Shown: positions 30,201 through 40,084, numbered from the stretch's first letter. The stretch is DNA of 64,000 nucleotides from Saccharomycopsis fibuligera x Saccharomycopsis cf. fibuligera (GCA_001936135.1 CP012811.1:620001-684000); one strand, 5' to 3'. Notes: generated by a model from the sequence alone, not told the origin. Made by a program: numbers and translations.

Positions 30201-32052
30201 AGGTATACCAATATTTGATCCTCTCAATAGTGAAATGAGTGGTAGTGCTGCTGCTTCGCATCCACCTAGATCAGCAGCAATTGATGAGTACTTGTTCACT
30301 AGGCTTGGTAGTAGTATTAGACTTACTGGCGAAGGCGAATTCTCTTTGGTTTTTGAGTGCGATTATAAAAACTTTAAGTATGCTATCAAAAGAAGCAAAA
30401 AGCCGGTCAAGATAAGAAAAAATAGAAACAAGTACCAAAAGAACAGGGAGTCAGCGATTATGTTTAGCAATGATATTGATAAGGAGTTTGTTTCTAAAGT
30501 GGTTGGCCAAAACTTGGAGTATATAAATTTTAACCCCGACGAGGAAATTGAAATCTTCAATACGCTAAAGAGAAATGCTAGAAAATTTACTGGTTCAGAG
30601 TATTTGGTCAATTATATTTCAAATTTCACTTATCAAAGCTACAATTACATCATCACTGAATATTGTGAAAATGGCTCTTTGGATAAGTTTTTGCTCAAAA
30701 ACTCAGAGCAACGATTAGATGAATTCAGAGTCTGGAAAATCGTCACTGAGATTTTGTTTGGCTTAAATTTTTTGCATGAAAATGGTATATTGCATTTAGA
30801 TTTGAAACCTGCGAACATCTTCATCAATTTTGAAGGTTCATTGAAGATTGGCGATTTTGGCTTATCTACCAAATTAGAAAATATTAAAAACAAAAGCTCT
30901 TCCATTTTTGATTCATCAACCGAAAAACAAAGAGAGTCAAAAATTTTTTCCAGCTATTACACTAATGCTAGCAGTTCAGGTAAAGATATGAGTCCTGACA
31001 CTAGTCTTGATCACAATACCAGCTTAACTATGGAAAAAGAAGGTGATAGAGAGTATATTGCCCCAGAAATTTTGCTCAAGTCAAACTATAGTCCTTCAGC
31101 AGATATTTTCTCTTTAGGTTTGATTACAGTAGAAATAGCAGCAAACATTTATTTACCAGATAATGGTATAAGCTGGCAGAAACTTAGATCGGGTGATTTG
31201 AGCGATGCTGGAAGGTTGTCTTTCAGAGATTTAGCTATTGAAAGTGGCATGAAACAAAACAATCTGCACCATGCTGCTTCAGAATCTTTGACTTCAAATT
31301 GTACAGCTTCCACGTCAACAAGTCATACAAACAATAATTCGTCAATAAGCAAAAACTATTCTAATTTGACTAGCGATACCAGTACCAACATGCTCAACGT
31401 ACCTTTTGTCAGTGATCATCAAAGTGGAACATTACCGAATCCTGGAGATTTTAATAGTGCCAATGGCATTAATAAGGATCCTGAAGCTCATACCACTTTC
31501 TTGAGAGACGGGCAAACATTGGACTTAATGGTACATTGGATGATTGAACCAAATCCGAGAAATAGACCTTCTGCTAGTGAACTCATTAATTTGAAAGAGT
31601 TACAGTATATCGAATTGAAAAGAAAAGCAGGAGCTATTATTTATGAAGGTGAATATGGGCCAGCTATCAATTTAGAAGAGCCAGTAGGACTAGAGGAAGA
31701 AGATGAAGAAGGTGATTATGCATTCAACCATAACGATTCTTATGAATTTATTACACAGTCAGTTACTAATGAATCCTCTAAAAGCAATTCCACATTGATC
31801 AGCGATAATATCTGTGTCAATGATATTCTTGACAATAATGGTGATAATAATCATAATAATAATAATTATCATCATCAAGCATCTTTAAAAGGCTATAAAA
31901 GTAACAAGAAGCATGAAAATAGAAGCACTGTCAGAGAGTATTTGAGCACTTTCCGCTCAGTTAAAGATTGCTATTACTTGAATAAATTTAAGAACGGTGT
32001 TAATAATGAGTTGACATACGAAAACATTTCGTATAATGATAGCATAAATTAG
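27250..32052 (+). CDS. SWE1: Wee1-family protein kinase Swe1 (morphogenesis checkpoint)
   Basis: 1600 residues, about twice S. cerevisiae Swe1 (819). The kinase domain is C-terminal, about 1017-1455: glycine loop LTGEGEFSLVF, Lys in YAIKRSKKP, catalytic HLDLKPANIFI (about 1180-1190), DFGLST (about 1200), and APEIL (about 1270). The EYCENGSLDKFL hinge and DREYIAPE fit the Wee1 family. Two low-complexity inserts interrupt the domain, one after DFG and one of about 90 residues before the final MVHWMIEPNPRNRPSASEL helix. The first thousand residues are disordered, Ser/Asn-rich with many S/T-P sites. Known role: it phosphorylates the Tyr of Cdk1 to delay mitosis until a bud is formed. The Asn-rich start comes from CAACAA/AACAAC repeats. 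Confidence 0.9.
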   Translation: MSSRNYSNSLNNNNDNKNNNNNNNNNDNKNKHKLKRSTGLLNLSLNEQLNSQESSKWDNSPVNSSSKSIDPGTIVPRKRVAPKRAYSISPNITNANSNKHFKFSHSQFRRARSDIYTNNNIENDVRNWSPFKDEDNPSDTDADSTPSRQANSIFSTIRKVPDGNSIAAHLEADTSFIYDMDPSIKAARSFGHKKDESNSTIKLVGVNKNDSSVAPKESQFKFTFSANNNSNDSLLADTHKTKNFSTNIFQLSSRNSNRKDLFTKVRRSSENLNKNIDNTKNEETTTPIFSFKNVNNGYGNENENDSINNSKRKFNGRASNTRLNKGLSHSYKFVKPLQTAFMSSGLMSKKNSLFGSSATPLKVPDSPFIQNKNNKLFFNNQVSNYSHNNVTHQPGAGVSIINKGHPVFRSTKPVPDTPCKNNFSFDSSKLMTVEKPRSRLSTYVSYNNDNNDIFGSIKSNKIVMDSERENETIDNIDSEMILDSPSFDKKSLELNFSPAQSNSSRIPSPNFNLKKSSRFLKFSNEYSPNSSSSPSNKKMDIDNSPSSIDKILSPSRTPSNTKIKDKLKSVSKTFGNAPLSDTPLNLHKGSNATNELFNLHVNASDDSINNGRSLASQERRRKRKNGNHDNNNSNNNNNNNNNSNTSSSSNTSINDKSSTNFNITSETSVNNMSPSNWLANSPSIKNNTYISMAKKRGGSSTLLVRSPNFKSINNLADAVSPKSASVNTNFNSSSASTGTAVIENNPGVKKSSNVFKKTSLFGSSATNQSAAPFSFSNSNSEKIFSTKPSANDVFDFELASDSDRNSLAFQEGHPLDDMDEDYDDLMKTDYDNYITTPTKASFSKFRGNSLIKEKHHSSNESYRGNNNGSNDDTIKLFKNQVLPMTNDTVFNQGNAPGGLTEIKTNINGPSKTDLVTPVETAGPYKSFTFGNSSGTVTNSKTKSGIVLRTPNSSSVNLNNEANTITPNGRFYKDIITTENNEEIEGIPIFDPLNSEMSGSAAASHPPRSAAIDEYLFTRLGSSIRLTGEGEFSLVFECDYKNFKYAIKRSKKPVKIRKNRNKYQKNRESAIMFSNDIDKEFVSKVVGQNLEYINFNPDEEIEIFNTLKRNARKFTGSEYLVNYISNFTYQSYNYIITEYCENGSLDKFLLKNSEQRLDEFRVWKIVTEILFGLNFLHENGILHLDLKPANIFINFEGSLKIGDFGLSTKLENIKNKSSSIFDSSTEKQRESKIFSSYYTNASSSGKDMSPDTSLDHNTSLTMEKEGDREYIAPEILLKSNYSPSADIFSLGLITVEIAANIYLPDNGISWQKLRSGDLSDAGRLSFRDLAIESGMKQNNLHHAASESLTSNCTASTSTSHTNNNSSISKNYSNLTSDTSTNMLNVPFVSDHQSGTLPNPGDFNSANGINKDPEAHTTFLRDGQTLDLMVHWMIEPNPRNRPSASELINLKELQYIELKRKAGAIIYEGEYGPAINLEEPVGLEEEDEEGDYAFNHNDSYEFITQSVTNESSKSNSTLISDNICVNDILDNNGDNNHNNNNYHHQASLKGYKSNKKHENRSTVREYLSTFRSVKDCYYLNKFKNGVNNELTYENISYNDSIN

Positions 32053-32699
32053 ATAATAACTTTTTTTTTTTTAAGAGCTCATTCATTATAATTTAATCAA
32101 AATTATCCGCTAAAATACTTGAAATGTATTTTTCGAAACAAACATTAATTTTTCGTTCAGTTGTTTTTACTTTTCTTTGGTACATTTCTTAGAACTAGCA
32201 TACATCACAAACGTTTTCTGATTTCGTCTTTTATTTTTTTATTTTATTTATGCTTCTCTTCAGTTCATTTGTGACGACATTTTAAACTTTTAATTGCTTT
32301 ACATTATTTATAACATTTAACATACATTGACTATCAGTTTTTTATAGTATTTTTTTCCCTCTTTCCACAACTACTTTTTATTCCAAGCAAGTTCATTGCC
32401 GTTGAATGATCTATATATTTATGGGTGTTATGATTAGAATGTATTATGATTTACCTTTTTTGTCGTAAGGTTAATGAGAGTAATATATTATTGAAACGGA
32501 GAAAGAAAGTGGCGTTGAAACACAATGATTATGTAAGCAATATCTAAGAAAAAAATGAAATCAGGAAAAAAAAAAAAAGAGAAGAGATGCGTATAAAGTA
32601 AACAAAGCAGCGACTAATGAGATACTGCAGACATCCAAAATATATGACACTAGAGAACATTGTCATCAAATCAAACCTGGTTGATTACTTGGATTAATA
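32053..32699. other. intergenic between SWE1 and CLF1
   Basis: 647 very AT-rich bases holding the SWE1 3' region (T-run just after the stop) and the CLF1 promoter. A 12-base A-run sits near 32567-32578. Nothing else recognisable. Confidence 0.5.
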
Positions 32700-34787
32700 A
32701 TGTTGAAGGAAACAAGCAAAAACATGGCGCCTGCGCCAGTACAAGTCACGGCAGAATCCATATTGCAAGAAGCCTTTCGAAGTCAAGCCACTCCACTAGA
32801 CGAAGACCAACTCAATAGCAAAATCGCCGATTTAGAAGAATCTAAAGAATATCAAGCAAGAAAACGAACAGAATTTGAAAAGGCCCTTAGAAAAGATTAC
32901 AAAAACACTAGAGCATGGCTCAATTATGCTAATTTTGAATATTCGCAACATGAGATGACTCGCGTGAGGTCAATTTTTGAAAGAGCTTTGGATCACAATA
33001 AGGAAAATGTTCAACTTTGGATACGGTATGCTGATTTGGAAATCAAGAATTACAGTATAAACCATGCAAGAAATCTTTTAGAAAGAGCTACAAGAATTCT
33101 TCCTTATGCGGACAAAGTATGGTTTTATTATGTGCAGTTGGAAGAATCGCTTAGCAATATAGAGGGAGCCCGGAGTATTTTTCATAGATGGCTTATCTAT
33201 GAGCCTCACACGAATGTTTATGACGCGTACATTAATTTTGAGAAGAGGTACAATAATTATTCACAGGCAAGAGATGCGTTTGCTGGGTATGTTGTGGTAC
33301 ACCCGCAGAGCACGACATGGATCAAATGGATCAATTTCGAGGAGAAATACGGGGATAGTAAGACCATAAGAGAGATATTTACGCTTGCGGTAGATACTTT
33401 GTTTCAAATTGATAAGAAGAAAGGCATTGAAGATATTTTGATAAGGTGGATCAATTTTGAAGCAACCGAAAAAGAGCTAGAGCGCGGCAGAGCTTTGTTC
33501 AAATTTGGTTTAAATAAGTTACCGAAACCATTGTCACGAAAGTTATTTGAAAACTATCTAATATTTGAAAAAAAACATGGCGACCCAAGTGGTATGAATT
33601 TGGTTTTATTGAGCAAAAGAAAAGAAGCTTATGAACAAGATTTGGAAAGAAACCCTCAAGACTATGATCTCTGGTGGAATTACTTGACTTTAATGACAGA
33701 GTCTTTAGGTAACAACAAGCTTGGACTAGCTAATCATTTTGAAAAAGCAATAAAGAATCAGCCACAAGATAATTCAAGCAAATCAGTACAATGGAGAAAA
33801 TATATCACATTATGGATGCGATATCTTTTTTTTTTAGAACTAGAGCTTAAAGACACTGATAAAACCAGAGACGCTTACAAACAAGTGATCAGCGTAATAC
33901 CTCACAAATCCTTCACATTTAGCAAAATTTGGATAAACTATGCAAAGTTTGAAATAAGGCAGCATAATTTGGTGCAAGCAAGAAAAGTATTGGGACAGTC
34001 ACTTGGGATGTGCGGCAAACCAAAGACATTCAAGTATTATATAAATTTGGAAATGTCGTTAAAAGAGATGGATAGAGTGAGAAAATTGTATGAAAATTTC
34101 TTAATACAATTCCCAATGCGAGTGGTAACTTGGCTAGAATATGCAAAATTGGAGACAAATCTTGGTGATTATGAAAGAGCTACTGGAATTTATGAACTCG
34201 CTATTGAGGAGCCTTATATCAATAATAATTTAATTGTTTGGTACAAGTACATTAATTTTCTTGCTGAGGAGCTACATGACTATGAGAAAGCCAGATCTGT
34301 CTTTGCAAGAGTATTGAGTATCAATAAAAAAAATGTTAAGATATGGATTAAGTGGGCACTTTTTGAAGTAGCAGCACCTAGTGAGGAGCAACTTCACCAA
34401 ATTCGTCAGCAGGAGGAGAATGAAAATGATAATGAGGAGGAAGAGGAAATTGAAGTAACAGTTACAGAGGAATCTATTGGAAAGGCTCGAAAAGTGTTTG
34501 AAGATGGATTGGTTTTTTTCAAGAATGAAAATTTGGTGGATGAACGGGTTCTTTTCTTTGAAGCATACAAACAGTTTGAAGAAATTTACGGAACGCCAGA
34601 AACTACGGAGAAGATTACGAGAAGACTTCCAACGATAATAAAGAAAACTAATACAGCGGTTGGAGGAGACGAAGAAGAAGAAGAAGAAGAAGTTGAATAT
34701 AAATTCCCTGATGATGAAGAAAAGAACGCGAAAATGTTGAAGTTTTTGCAGAATGCAAGAAAGTGGAAGTCAAGCAAAAAGGATTAG
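32700..34787 (+). CDS. CLF1: Pre-mRNA splicing factor Clf1/Syf3 (crooked-neck HAT-repeat protein)
   Basis: 695 residues (S. cerevisiae Clf1, 687) made almost entirely of HAT repeats: repeated W..Y..FE and R.IFERAL units such as RAWLNYANFEYSQHEMTRV and LWIRYADLEIK. The N-terminal APAPVQVTAESILQEA matches the conserved start of crooked-neck proteins, and the preceding residues SKNM align with it, so the upstream ATG at 32700 is preferred over 32724. Known role: a scaffold of the NineTeen complex, needed for tri-snRNP joining and spliceosome activation. The C-terminus has Glu-rich runs (about 575-585 and 660-670) and a Lys-rich end. It is convergent with MSL5, another early splicing factor, 264 bases away. 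Confidence 0.95.
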   Translation: MLKETSKNMAPAPVQVTAESILQEAFRSQATPLDEDQLNSKIADLEESKEYQARKRTEFEKALRKDYKNTRAWLNYANFEYSQHEMTRVRSIFERALDHNKENVQLWIRYADLEIKNYSINHARNLLERATRILPYADKVWFYYVQLEESLSNIEGARSIFHRWLIYEPHTNVYDAYINFEKRYNNYSQARDAFAGYVVVHPQSTTWIKWINFEEKYGDSKTIREIFTLAVDTLFQIDKKKGIEDILIRWINFEATEKELERGRALFKFGLNKLPKPLSRKLFENYLIFEKKHGDPSGMNLVLLSKRKEAYEQDLERNPQDYDLWWNYLTLMTESLGNNKLGLANHFEKAIKNQPQDNSSKSVQWRKYITLWMRYLFFLELELKDTDKTRDAYKQVISVIPHKSFTFSKIWINYAKFEIRQHNLVQARKVLGQSLGMCGKPKTFKYYINLEMSLKEMDRVRKLYENFLIQFPMRVVTWLEYAKLETNLGDYERATGIYELAIEEPYINNNLIVWYKYINFLAEELHDYEKARSVFARVLSINKKNVKIWIKWALFEVAAPSEEQLHQIRQQEENENDNEEEEEIEVTVTEESIGKARKVFEDGLVFFKNENLVDERVLFFEAYKQFEEIYGTPETTEKITRRLPTIIKKTNTAVGGDEEEEEEEVEYKFPDDEEKNAKMLKFLQNARKWKSSKKD

Positions 34788-35051
34788 AAATATAATTTAC
34801 CGATGATTAAAGCTGTAATAATTTATATGTTTGTACTTATATTATTACCGCATCTTCACGACCGCATTTATGGTTCAAATTTAAGGTTGAACTTGTTATT
34901 ATGGGATGGTAGGAAGAAAAAAGTCGTAAAACATATTTTTGAAATTTAGCAGCATATTTTTGAAATTTAACGTAAGATAGATAAGCAAAGCATGCTTCAG
35001 ATAAAAATCAGACATATTATAAATATACAGAGAAAGAATACGCATAGAAGG

Positions 35052-36785
35052 CTAGTATGCAGGAGGAGGAGGAGGTGGTGGTGGCGCATCTTCATTAAAA
35101 CCAGGAGGCGCAACAGGAGGAGAAATGTCCATCACAGGTGGAGGCGGAGGTGGAGGTGGGGGAGGAAGAGCACCATCATCATCAGCAGCAATAAGAGGCA
35201 TACTATTAGATAATGGGGGTGGTGGCGGTGGAGGCGGTAAATCACCGAGGCCTGGAGGTGGAGCATTTGGCAGAGACATCATCCCTGGAGGTGGAGTGAG
35301 ACCAACCCCTGGAGGTGGAATTATTGGAGGAGTTTGAGAAGTGCCTTTTGCACTAAGTGGATGGTTTTGACTATAAGCAGTGCTGGTGTAAACGTTTCTC
35401 TCGCCTCGCTGTGGTGGATAGTAAGTATTACTATTATTGCTGTTATTTGGATATCTGTTGTTATTGTAGCCATTGTAGTTATTATTGTAACCATTATTAT
35501 TATAGTTGACTTGTTGGTAATTCTTGTTTACGTAAGAATCACCGCTCAGTGGTCCACGAGAATCACTGACTGTTGTCCCGTTATTCTTGTACCTGTTATG
35601 GTGAGCACCATAATCATTGTATTGTGTTCCAATGTTTCTCTTCTTGAATGGTGGGTAAGAAGATTCGTCTATGTTCGATGGCGGTTGGTATTGTTGCTGT
35701 GAAAGCTGTTGTGGAAGCTGTGACAGACCATTTTCAATACTAGCAATCGGTACCCCATCACTAACACTTATGTCACCACCGTTCAAATCCTTCAACATTT
35801 GCTGGTACTCCTGATCAGCACTATTTAGTAGATTATTGGCCTGTGGGAAGCTACCGTTTCCAGGCATGTTGTGTTGTCCTCTTTGTTTACAATCTCTGGC
35901 AAAATGACCCGCATTACCACATATTCTGCAAACAACTGTCTCGAGATATTGTTTTTTCTTTGGACAATCGTATCTTTTATGACCTAGCTCACCACAATTA
36001 GGACACGGTCTTTCTTCGTACTCCCTTAAAGTACCATTAATAGCCGCCAATTCTCTCAACTGACCTCTTTTCAAATCATTTTGGCCTTCCGGGGTAAATG
36101 CGGCCTTGTCAATTACCATCTTACATTGTGCAATACCTTTTTTCAACTTTGTCTCATCTTCAGCTGTCACCAAACAATGTAAGTCATCATCTAAATTATT
36201 CTGACGTTCATTAACGGAACGATTTTTTCCTTCTTTGACAGAACCTTTACCACGAATTGCAATTTTTGCACCACTTTCTTCTTCCATTTTCCGCAATGTA
36301 TTACCTCTTGGTCCAATTAATAACCCAATAAAATTAATCTCAGGATACTCTTTAACGGGTATAAATACCTTTTCTACCAATTTTCCCGGTCTCTTGTAGT
36401 CTGATGGTGGACTGTAGCCAGGAATTGCCCTAATGGCTGACTCCACGAGCAAATGTCGCTCATTTTCCAATTGTTTTCTGTATAAGTATTCCGGGGTATT
36501 AATTCTTTTGCCAGTGGCATCGTACCTTGGAGCTGGCGGAGGTTCTTTTGAAGGCGGTACATTCAAAAACTTTTCATGTCTCAACTTTTGAGAGATTTCT
36601 TCTATTCTGAAAACTATCTGATAGGCCTCGATTTGCTCTGTAGTCAAACAGCCGATAATTCTTGTGGACATGCCCATAAGATCAAGGAGATCTTGATCTT
36701 TAGAGGTAGACCATTTTTGGTTATCCGGAATGGTTATTTCGTCCACTGATGTCGAACGGTCCCGTTTTCTGAATGAAAGTGACAT
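35052..36785 (-). CDS. MSL5: Branchpoint-bridging protein Msl5 (BBP/SF1)
   Basis: 577 residues with the BBP order of domains: N-terminal helix-hairpin region (TTEQIEAYQIVFRIEEISQK), KH-QUA2 domain at about 137-228 with GPRG at 159-161 region (LLIGPRGNTLRKMEEESGAK), then two CCHC zinc knuckles CX2CX4HX4C at about 261-274 and 286-299. The C-terminal half is Asn/Tyr-rich then strongly Pro-rich (runs of up to 9-10 Pro, PPPGVGLTPPPGMM). Known role: it binds the intron branch point UACUAAC and bridges to U1 snRNP (Prp40) and Mud2 in the commitment complex. The poly-Pro part is the expected WW-domain ligand. Convergent with CLF1 and tandem with MHF1. Confidence 0.96.
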   Translation of the reverse strand: MSLSFRKRDRSTSVDEITIPDNQKWSTSKDQDLLDLMGMSTRIIGCLTTEQIEAYQIVFRIEEISQKLRHEKFLNVPPSKEPPPAPRYDATGKRINTPEYLYRKQLENERHLLVESAIRAIPGYSPPSDYKRPGKLVEKVFIPVKEYPEINFIGLLIGPRGNTLRKMEEESGAKIAIRGKGSVKEGKNRSVNERQNNLDDDLHCLVTAEDETKLKKGIAQCKMVIDKAAFTPEGQNDLKRGQLRELAAINGTLREYEERPCPNCGELGHKRYDCPKKKQYLETVVCRICGNAGHFARDCKQRGQHNMPGNGSFPQANNLLNSADQEYQQMLKDLNGGDISVSDGVPIASIENGLSQLPQQLSQQQYQPPSNIDESSYPPFKKRNIGTQYNDYGAHHNRYKNNGTTVSDSRGPLSGDSYVNKNYQQVNYNNNGYNNNYNGYNNNRYPNNSNNSNTYYPPQRGERNVYTSTAYSQNHPLSAKGTSQTPPIIPPPGVGLTPPPGMMSLPNAPPPGLGDLPPPPPPPPLSNSMPLIAADDDGALPPPPPPPPPPVMDISPPVAPPGFNEDAPPPPPPPPAY

Positions 36786-37078
36786 TATGATACTGAGGCT
36801 TCGTTATGTATTTTGGTTCAAAGCTCTTATAGAAGCGTCTAATCCTCGATGAGTTTCTCTGTTATTGTTATTACTGCTTATGCTAGTTTTGATATTTTTC
36901 GATGCTAGCAGCTGCCAAGGGTACCCGGACGGATAGCTCATGTAGAAGAGCGGGAAACGACATTTTTTACATATAACCTTCTCATCTACAAAACCTACAA
37001 ACTGCAACCCTCTAAGAGCAAATTCAAGGTTATCACCAGGTCATCAAAAGTCAGTAACGTAAACTGAATCCATATATT

Positions 37079-37679
37079 TTATCTTCGTTTACTGGATCTC
37101 TGACCATTGTTTTCAATCTCCTCAAAATCAAGGTCTTCATCGAAGTCATCATCAAAGTCATCGTTAAACTCATCTTGATCTAGTCTAGCTGTAGGTTCAG
37201 GAGGTGAAGTAGTTTGGTTGTTAGAATCTTCAGCTGTTATTACAGATTTTCCCGAAGTATCTTCTTTCGCCGTAAAGACGCTTGCGCCATTTTCCTCGGC
37301 TAAAGCTTTCAATATGTCTGTAAGCTGCTTGTTCTTTCTCGTTATCATGTACATGTCTTCCGGAATAATGATTTTGCGTTTCCCATGCTTAGCAAATGCT
37401 TGTAGATCTTCACCAACATTAACCAACTGGTCAAACACTAACTGTACAAGCGAAGCTAAGTACAACGGCGTTACCGTCACTCCTAAACTTTTTGTCTCTT
37501 CGTTGGCTATTTTGGAGACTGTGTGCCATACCGAAGCCTTTAGATGCTAATTATTGAAAGTTAGTTATATAATTCTCCAAAGCACGCCTACTGCGCAGTA
37601 AGAGAAAACTACGCTTCACTACCATTTCTATCGAACATACACTGACCACTTCTTCGTCTTCTTTAGAAAGCTGCTTCAT
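37079..37679 (-). CDS. MHF1: Histone-fold protein Mhf1 (CENP-S), two exons
   Basis: Exon 1 is 37679-37641 (13 codons, MKQLSKEDEEVVS) and exon 2 is 37546-37079, joined in phase 0, giving 168 residues. The histone fold reads HLKASVWHTVSKIANEETKS (about 14-33) then TPLYLASLVQLVFDQLVN and AFAKHGKRKIIIPEDMYMIT, which matches CENP-S (LKxALWxTVGKI ... FAKHAKRxTIxxEDV). Known role: with Mhf2 it forms a tetramer that binds DNA at the FANCM/Mph1 complex and at kinetochores. The C-terminal 60 residues are acidic (Asp/Glu-rich) and longer than in S. cerevisiae Mhf1 (90 residues). An unspliced reading would start at 37480 and lose the first histone-fold helix. Confidence 0.88.
37547..37640 (-). other. MHF1 spliceosomal intron, 94 bases
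   Basis: On the minus strand, the donor is GTATGT at 37640-37635 and the acceptor TAG at 37549-37547. A branch-point-like AACTAAC lies about 20 bases before the acceptor. Splicing joins the two halves of the histone fold in frame. Confidence 0.88.
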
Positions 37680-38725
37680 TGTAATCGTTGTTGACGTTTG
37701 CTGGAATCTGGGGAAGATTGGTATGTTTACATTGCTGTATGCGCGGCATTTTATTTCTGTTTTTCCCCCCGCGATTTTGGTGCCGCCTAGTCAGCAGAAA
37801 TATTTGCATCATTGCTGCTCATAAGATTGCCAATCTCAGAACCACCATCCAAAAGAGACTATATATTGCGCAAACTTCGATAATAACTATCGTGTTTGTA
37901 GTTGCCATAGTACGCACTAGATTCTTGTATTGTAACTTTGCATGAGCCATTTGAATTGTTTAAATTTATGCCGCGTATCACTGTTTGTACTTGCACATAT
38001 AAGGTTTTGGTGACCTCAAAATGTAATAATACAAAACCTCAGATGGCCAAAAAACAATCTGCCTAACATTAATCATTTCAAGAATAAATGTTGAAGTGGA
38101 CATAATTATTTTGATAACATTTTTAGCAGTGGCAACATAGGAACCCTACATCAGAAATCATCGTCAAAATTGTATGAATTTTGGATTGAACTAAGCTATT
38201 TAGGTATAATTAAACTGGCTCTTTACAACACTTATTCAAAAATTTTATTAAAGCCAGGCGTCTATTTTTAACGAGGTTAGATAGGAACGAATGTGGTTTT
38301 TGTACTTAGTCATTTTTTATTTGCGTAGCATCGGAGCCTCTATTTATGATTATTTTGTTTCGCGGTTCTGCCATGGCTCTAATTTGGGTTAAGAAAGAAG
38401 GCAGTCAAGTTTAAAAAGACTCAAATAAAGGTTTCATTATATGAGGTGAACGTAAATTTATTTTGTTTGAGATAAAGACACTTTGGTGATTATCTTACAA
38501 GCTATCTTATTGCTGCCGATGTTCAGATACAAACGCACTACAAAACCTTGTCCTAACGCATTATCCCATATACAACATGTGTTTCGGGTAACGCGATGAG
38601 CTGAAATAATTTTTTTTATACTGACCAAAGGGCACCTGCAAAGTATAATACCAGAATAGATAGATAGATGTCATCTATATAGAATTATCATTTTCACGAA
38701 TACAGCAAACTCTGCTAACCAAATA
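37680..38725. other. divergent intergenic between MHF1 and REX4
   Basis: About 1 kb shared by two divergent genes. Apart from the PAC/RRPE pair near the REX4 side, no element was recognised. A short GC-rich patch (about 37740-37800) lies near MHF1. No gene. Confidence 0.55.
38593..38617 (+). promoter_or_regulatory. PAC plus RRPE ribosome-biogenesis pair upstream of REX4
   Basis: GCGATGAGCT at 38593-38602 is an exact PAC match. It is followed within a few bases by TGAAATAATTTTTTTT, close to the RRPE consensus TGAAAAATTTT. The pair is about 110-130 bases before the REX4 ATG. Both are hallmark motifs of rRNA-processing genes. Confidence 0.7.
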
Positions 38726-39679
38726 ATGAATATCTCATCAAACTGGCTTGCTCTCCAAAGCAAGACCAAAAAAGATACATCAAAACCTAAAGTTGCCAAA
38801 GAAACAGACGCCAAGGTGAAAAAGCCTATCAAGAAGACTACCTCAAAAAAGAGCGTATTAAAAGGTTCAGACGGGAAGTCAGTAACAAAAAATGGTCCAT
38901 CAAAGATAAAAAAACAAGCAGCCAAAGAACCGAAGAAACAACCAAGATCTCTTCTAGATATAGTAAAATTAGCTAAGCCTAGCAAAACCTCATTAGCCAA
39001 CACAAACAGCAAAACCACAACAAGAAAGTCATTTGGAGAAATTATACAATGGGCTCAAGATCATGATGTAAACCTTGAACAAATCCAAAATGTTATAAAA
39101 GAAAGCACTGAAGCCGGCTCACATTTGGGCCTAGTTGATGATACACTTAAAAACAATTCCAAAAAACACGATATTGGCAAATATATATCCATGGATTGCG
39201 AATTTGTTGGTGTGGGTGAAGAGGGACAAGAATCTGCTCTTGCCAGAGTATCTATTGTTAATTACTTTGGTCATGTTATTCTTGACGAATATGTTAAACC
39301 AGCAGAAAAAGTTACCGATTTCAGAACTTGGGTTAGTGGCATAACACCGCATCACTTGAAAGATGCAATAAGTTTCAAAGAAGCGCAACAAAGGGTCAGC
39401 GATATTTTAAAGAATAGAATTCTTGTTGGTCATGCTGTGCATCATGATTTGGAGTCGTTGTTTTTATCTCATCCAAAATCTGATATAAGAGATACATCAA
39501 AACATTTACCATACAGACAATTATCAAAGGGAAAGACTCCAAGTCTTAAGAAATTGGCCAAGGAAGTGCTTAATATTGATATTCAAGGAGCTCAGCATTC
39601 TTCGGTTGAGGATTCTAGAGCTACCATGTTGTTGTACAGATTACAGCGTAAAGAGTTTGAGAAAGTACACAGGAAGTAG
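38726..39679 (+). CDS. REX4: RNA exonuclease 4 (Rex4, DEDDh family)
   Basis: 317 residues (S. cerevisiae Rex4, 289). A basic Lys/Ser N-terminus (1-100) precedes a DEDDh 3'-5' exonuclease domain (about 150-310): [11 protein letters not shown] gives Asp157 and Glu159, [10 protein letters not shown] gives Asp241, and HSSVEDSRA gives His291 and Asp296. [14 protein letters not shown] and [10 protein letters not shown] fit Rex4. Known role: putative RNA exonuclease in pre-rRNA processing (ITS1), nucleolar. The PAC/RRPE promoter pair supports the rRNA role. Convergent with IRA2. Confidence 0.93.
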   Translation: MNISSNWLALQSKTKKDTSKPKVAKETDAKVKKPIKKTTSKKSVLKGSDGKSVTKNGPSKIKKQAAKEPKKQPRSLLDIVKLAKPSKTSLANTNSKTTTRKSFGEIIQWAQDHDVNLEQIQNVIKESTEAGSHLGLVDDTLKNNSKKHDIGKYISMDCEFVGVGEEGQESALARVSIVNYFGHVILDEYVKPAEKVTDFRTWVSGITPHHLKDAISFKEAQQRVSDILKNRILVGHAVHHDLESLFLSHPKSDIRDTSKHLPYRQLSKGKTPSLKKLAKEVLNIDIQGAQHSSVEDSRATMLLYRLQRKEFEKVHRK

Positions 39680-40084
39680 AGCTTACAAATTTCTTTTTTT
39701 TTTAAAAAAATTTTTTGGTAAGTCATTTTAAATTTATTCTGTCACCTTATTTTGTAACCTTAGAGTCAATTTTTGAGAAGTTTCCGTTTTTTTTTTCTTT
39801 TTTTCTCTTTTGCATTTGCATAATAATAATAATAATAATAATAATAAAAGTCATTATAGTACTTGAAAAATATTGAGATATTGAAAGATATTACAATAGA
39901 AATACTATTGTAGCAAGACAAGGGAAAGCGGGAAAAAAAAGCAAAGAAAATCAACGAACCAACGAACCAACGAACAAGCAAGCAAGCGAACAAACAAACA
40001 AACAAACAAACAAAAAAGATTGACAAAAAACTAAAAGTCAATAAAATAAAACAATTACTTTCAATTAAAAATTATAATACAAGA
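39680..40084. repeat. convergent intergenic with AAT and AAC(A/G) microsatellites
   Basis: The gap between the 3' ends of REX4 and IRA2 is low-complexity. An AAT triplet run is at 39821-39847, a tetranucleotide array (CGAACCAA, then AAGC and AAAC repeats) is at about 39951-40017, and A/T runs surround both. No gene. Confidence 0.7.
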
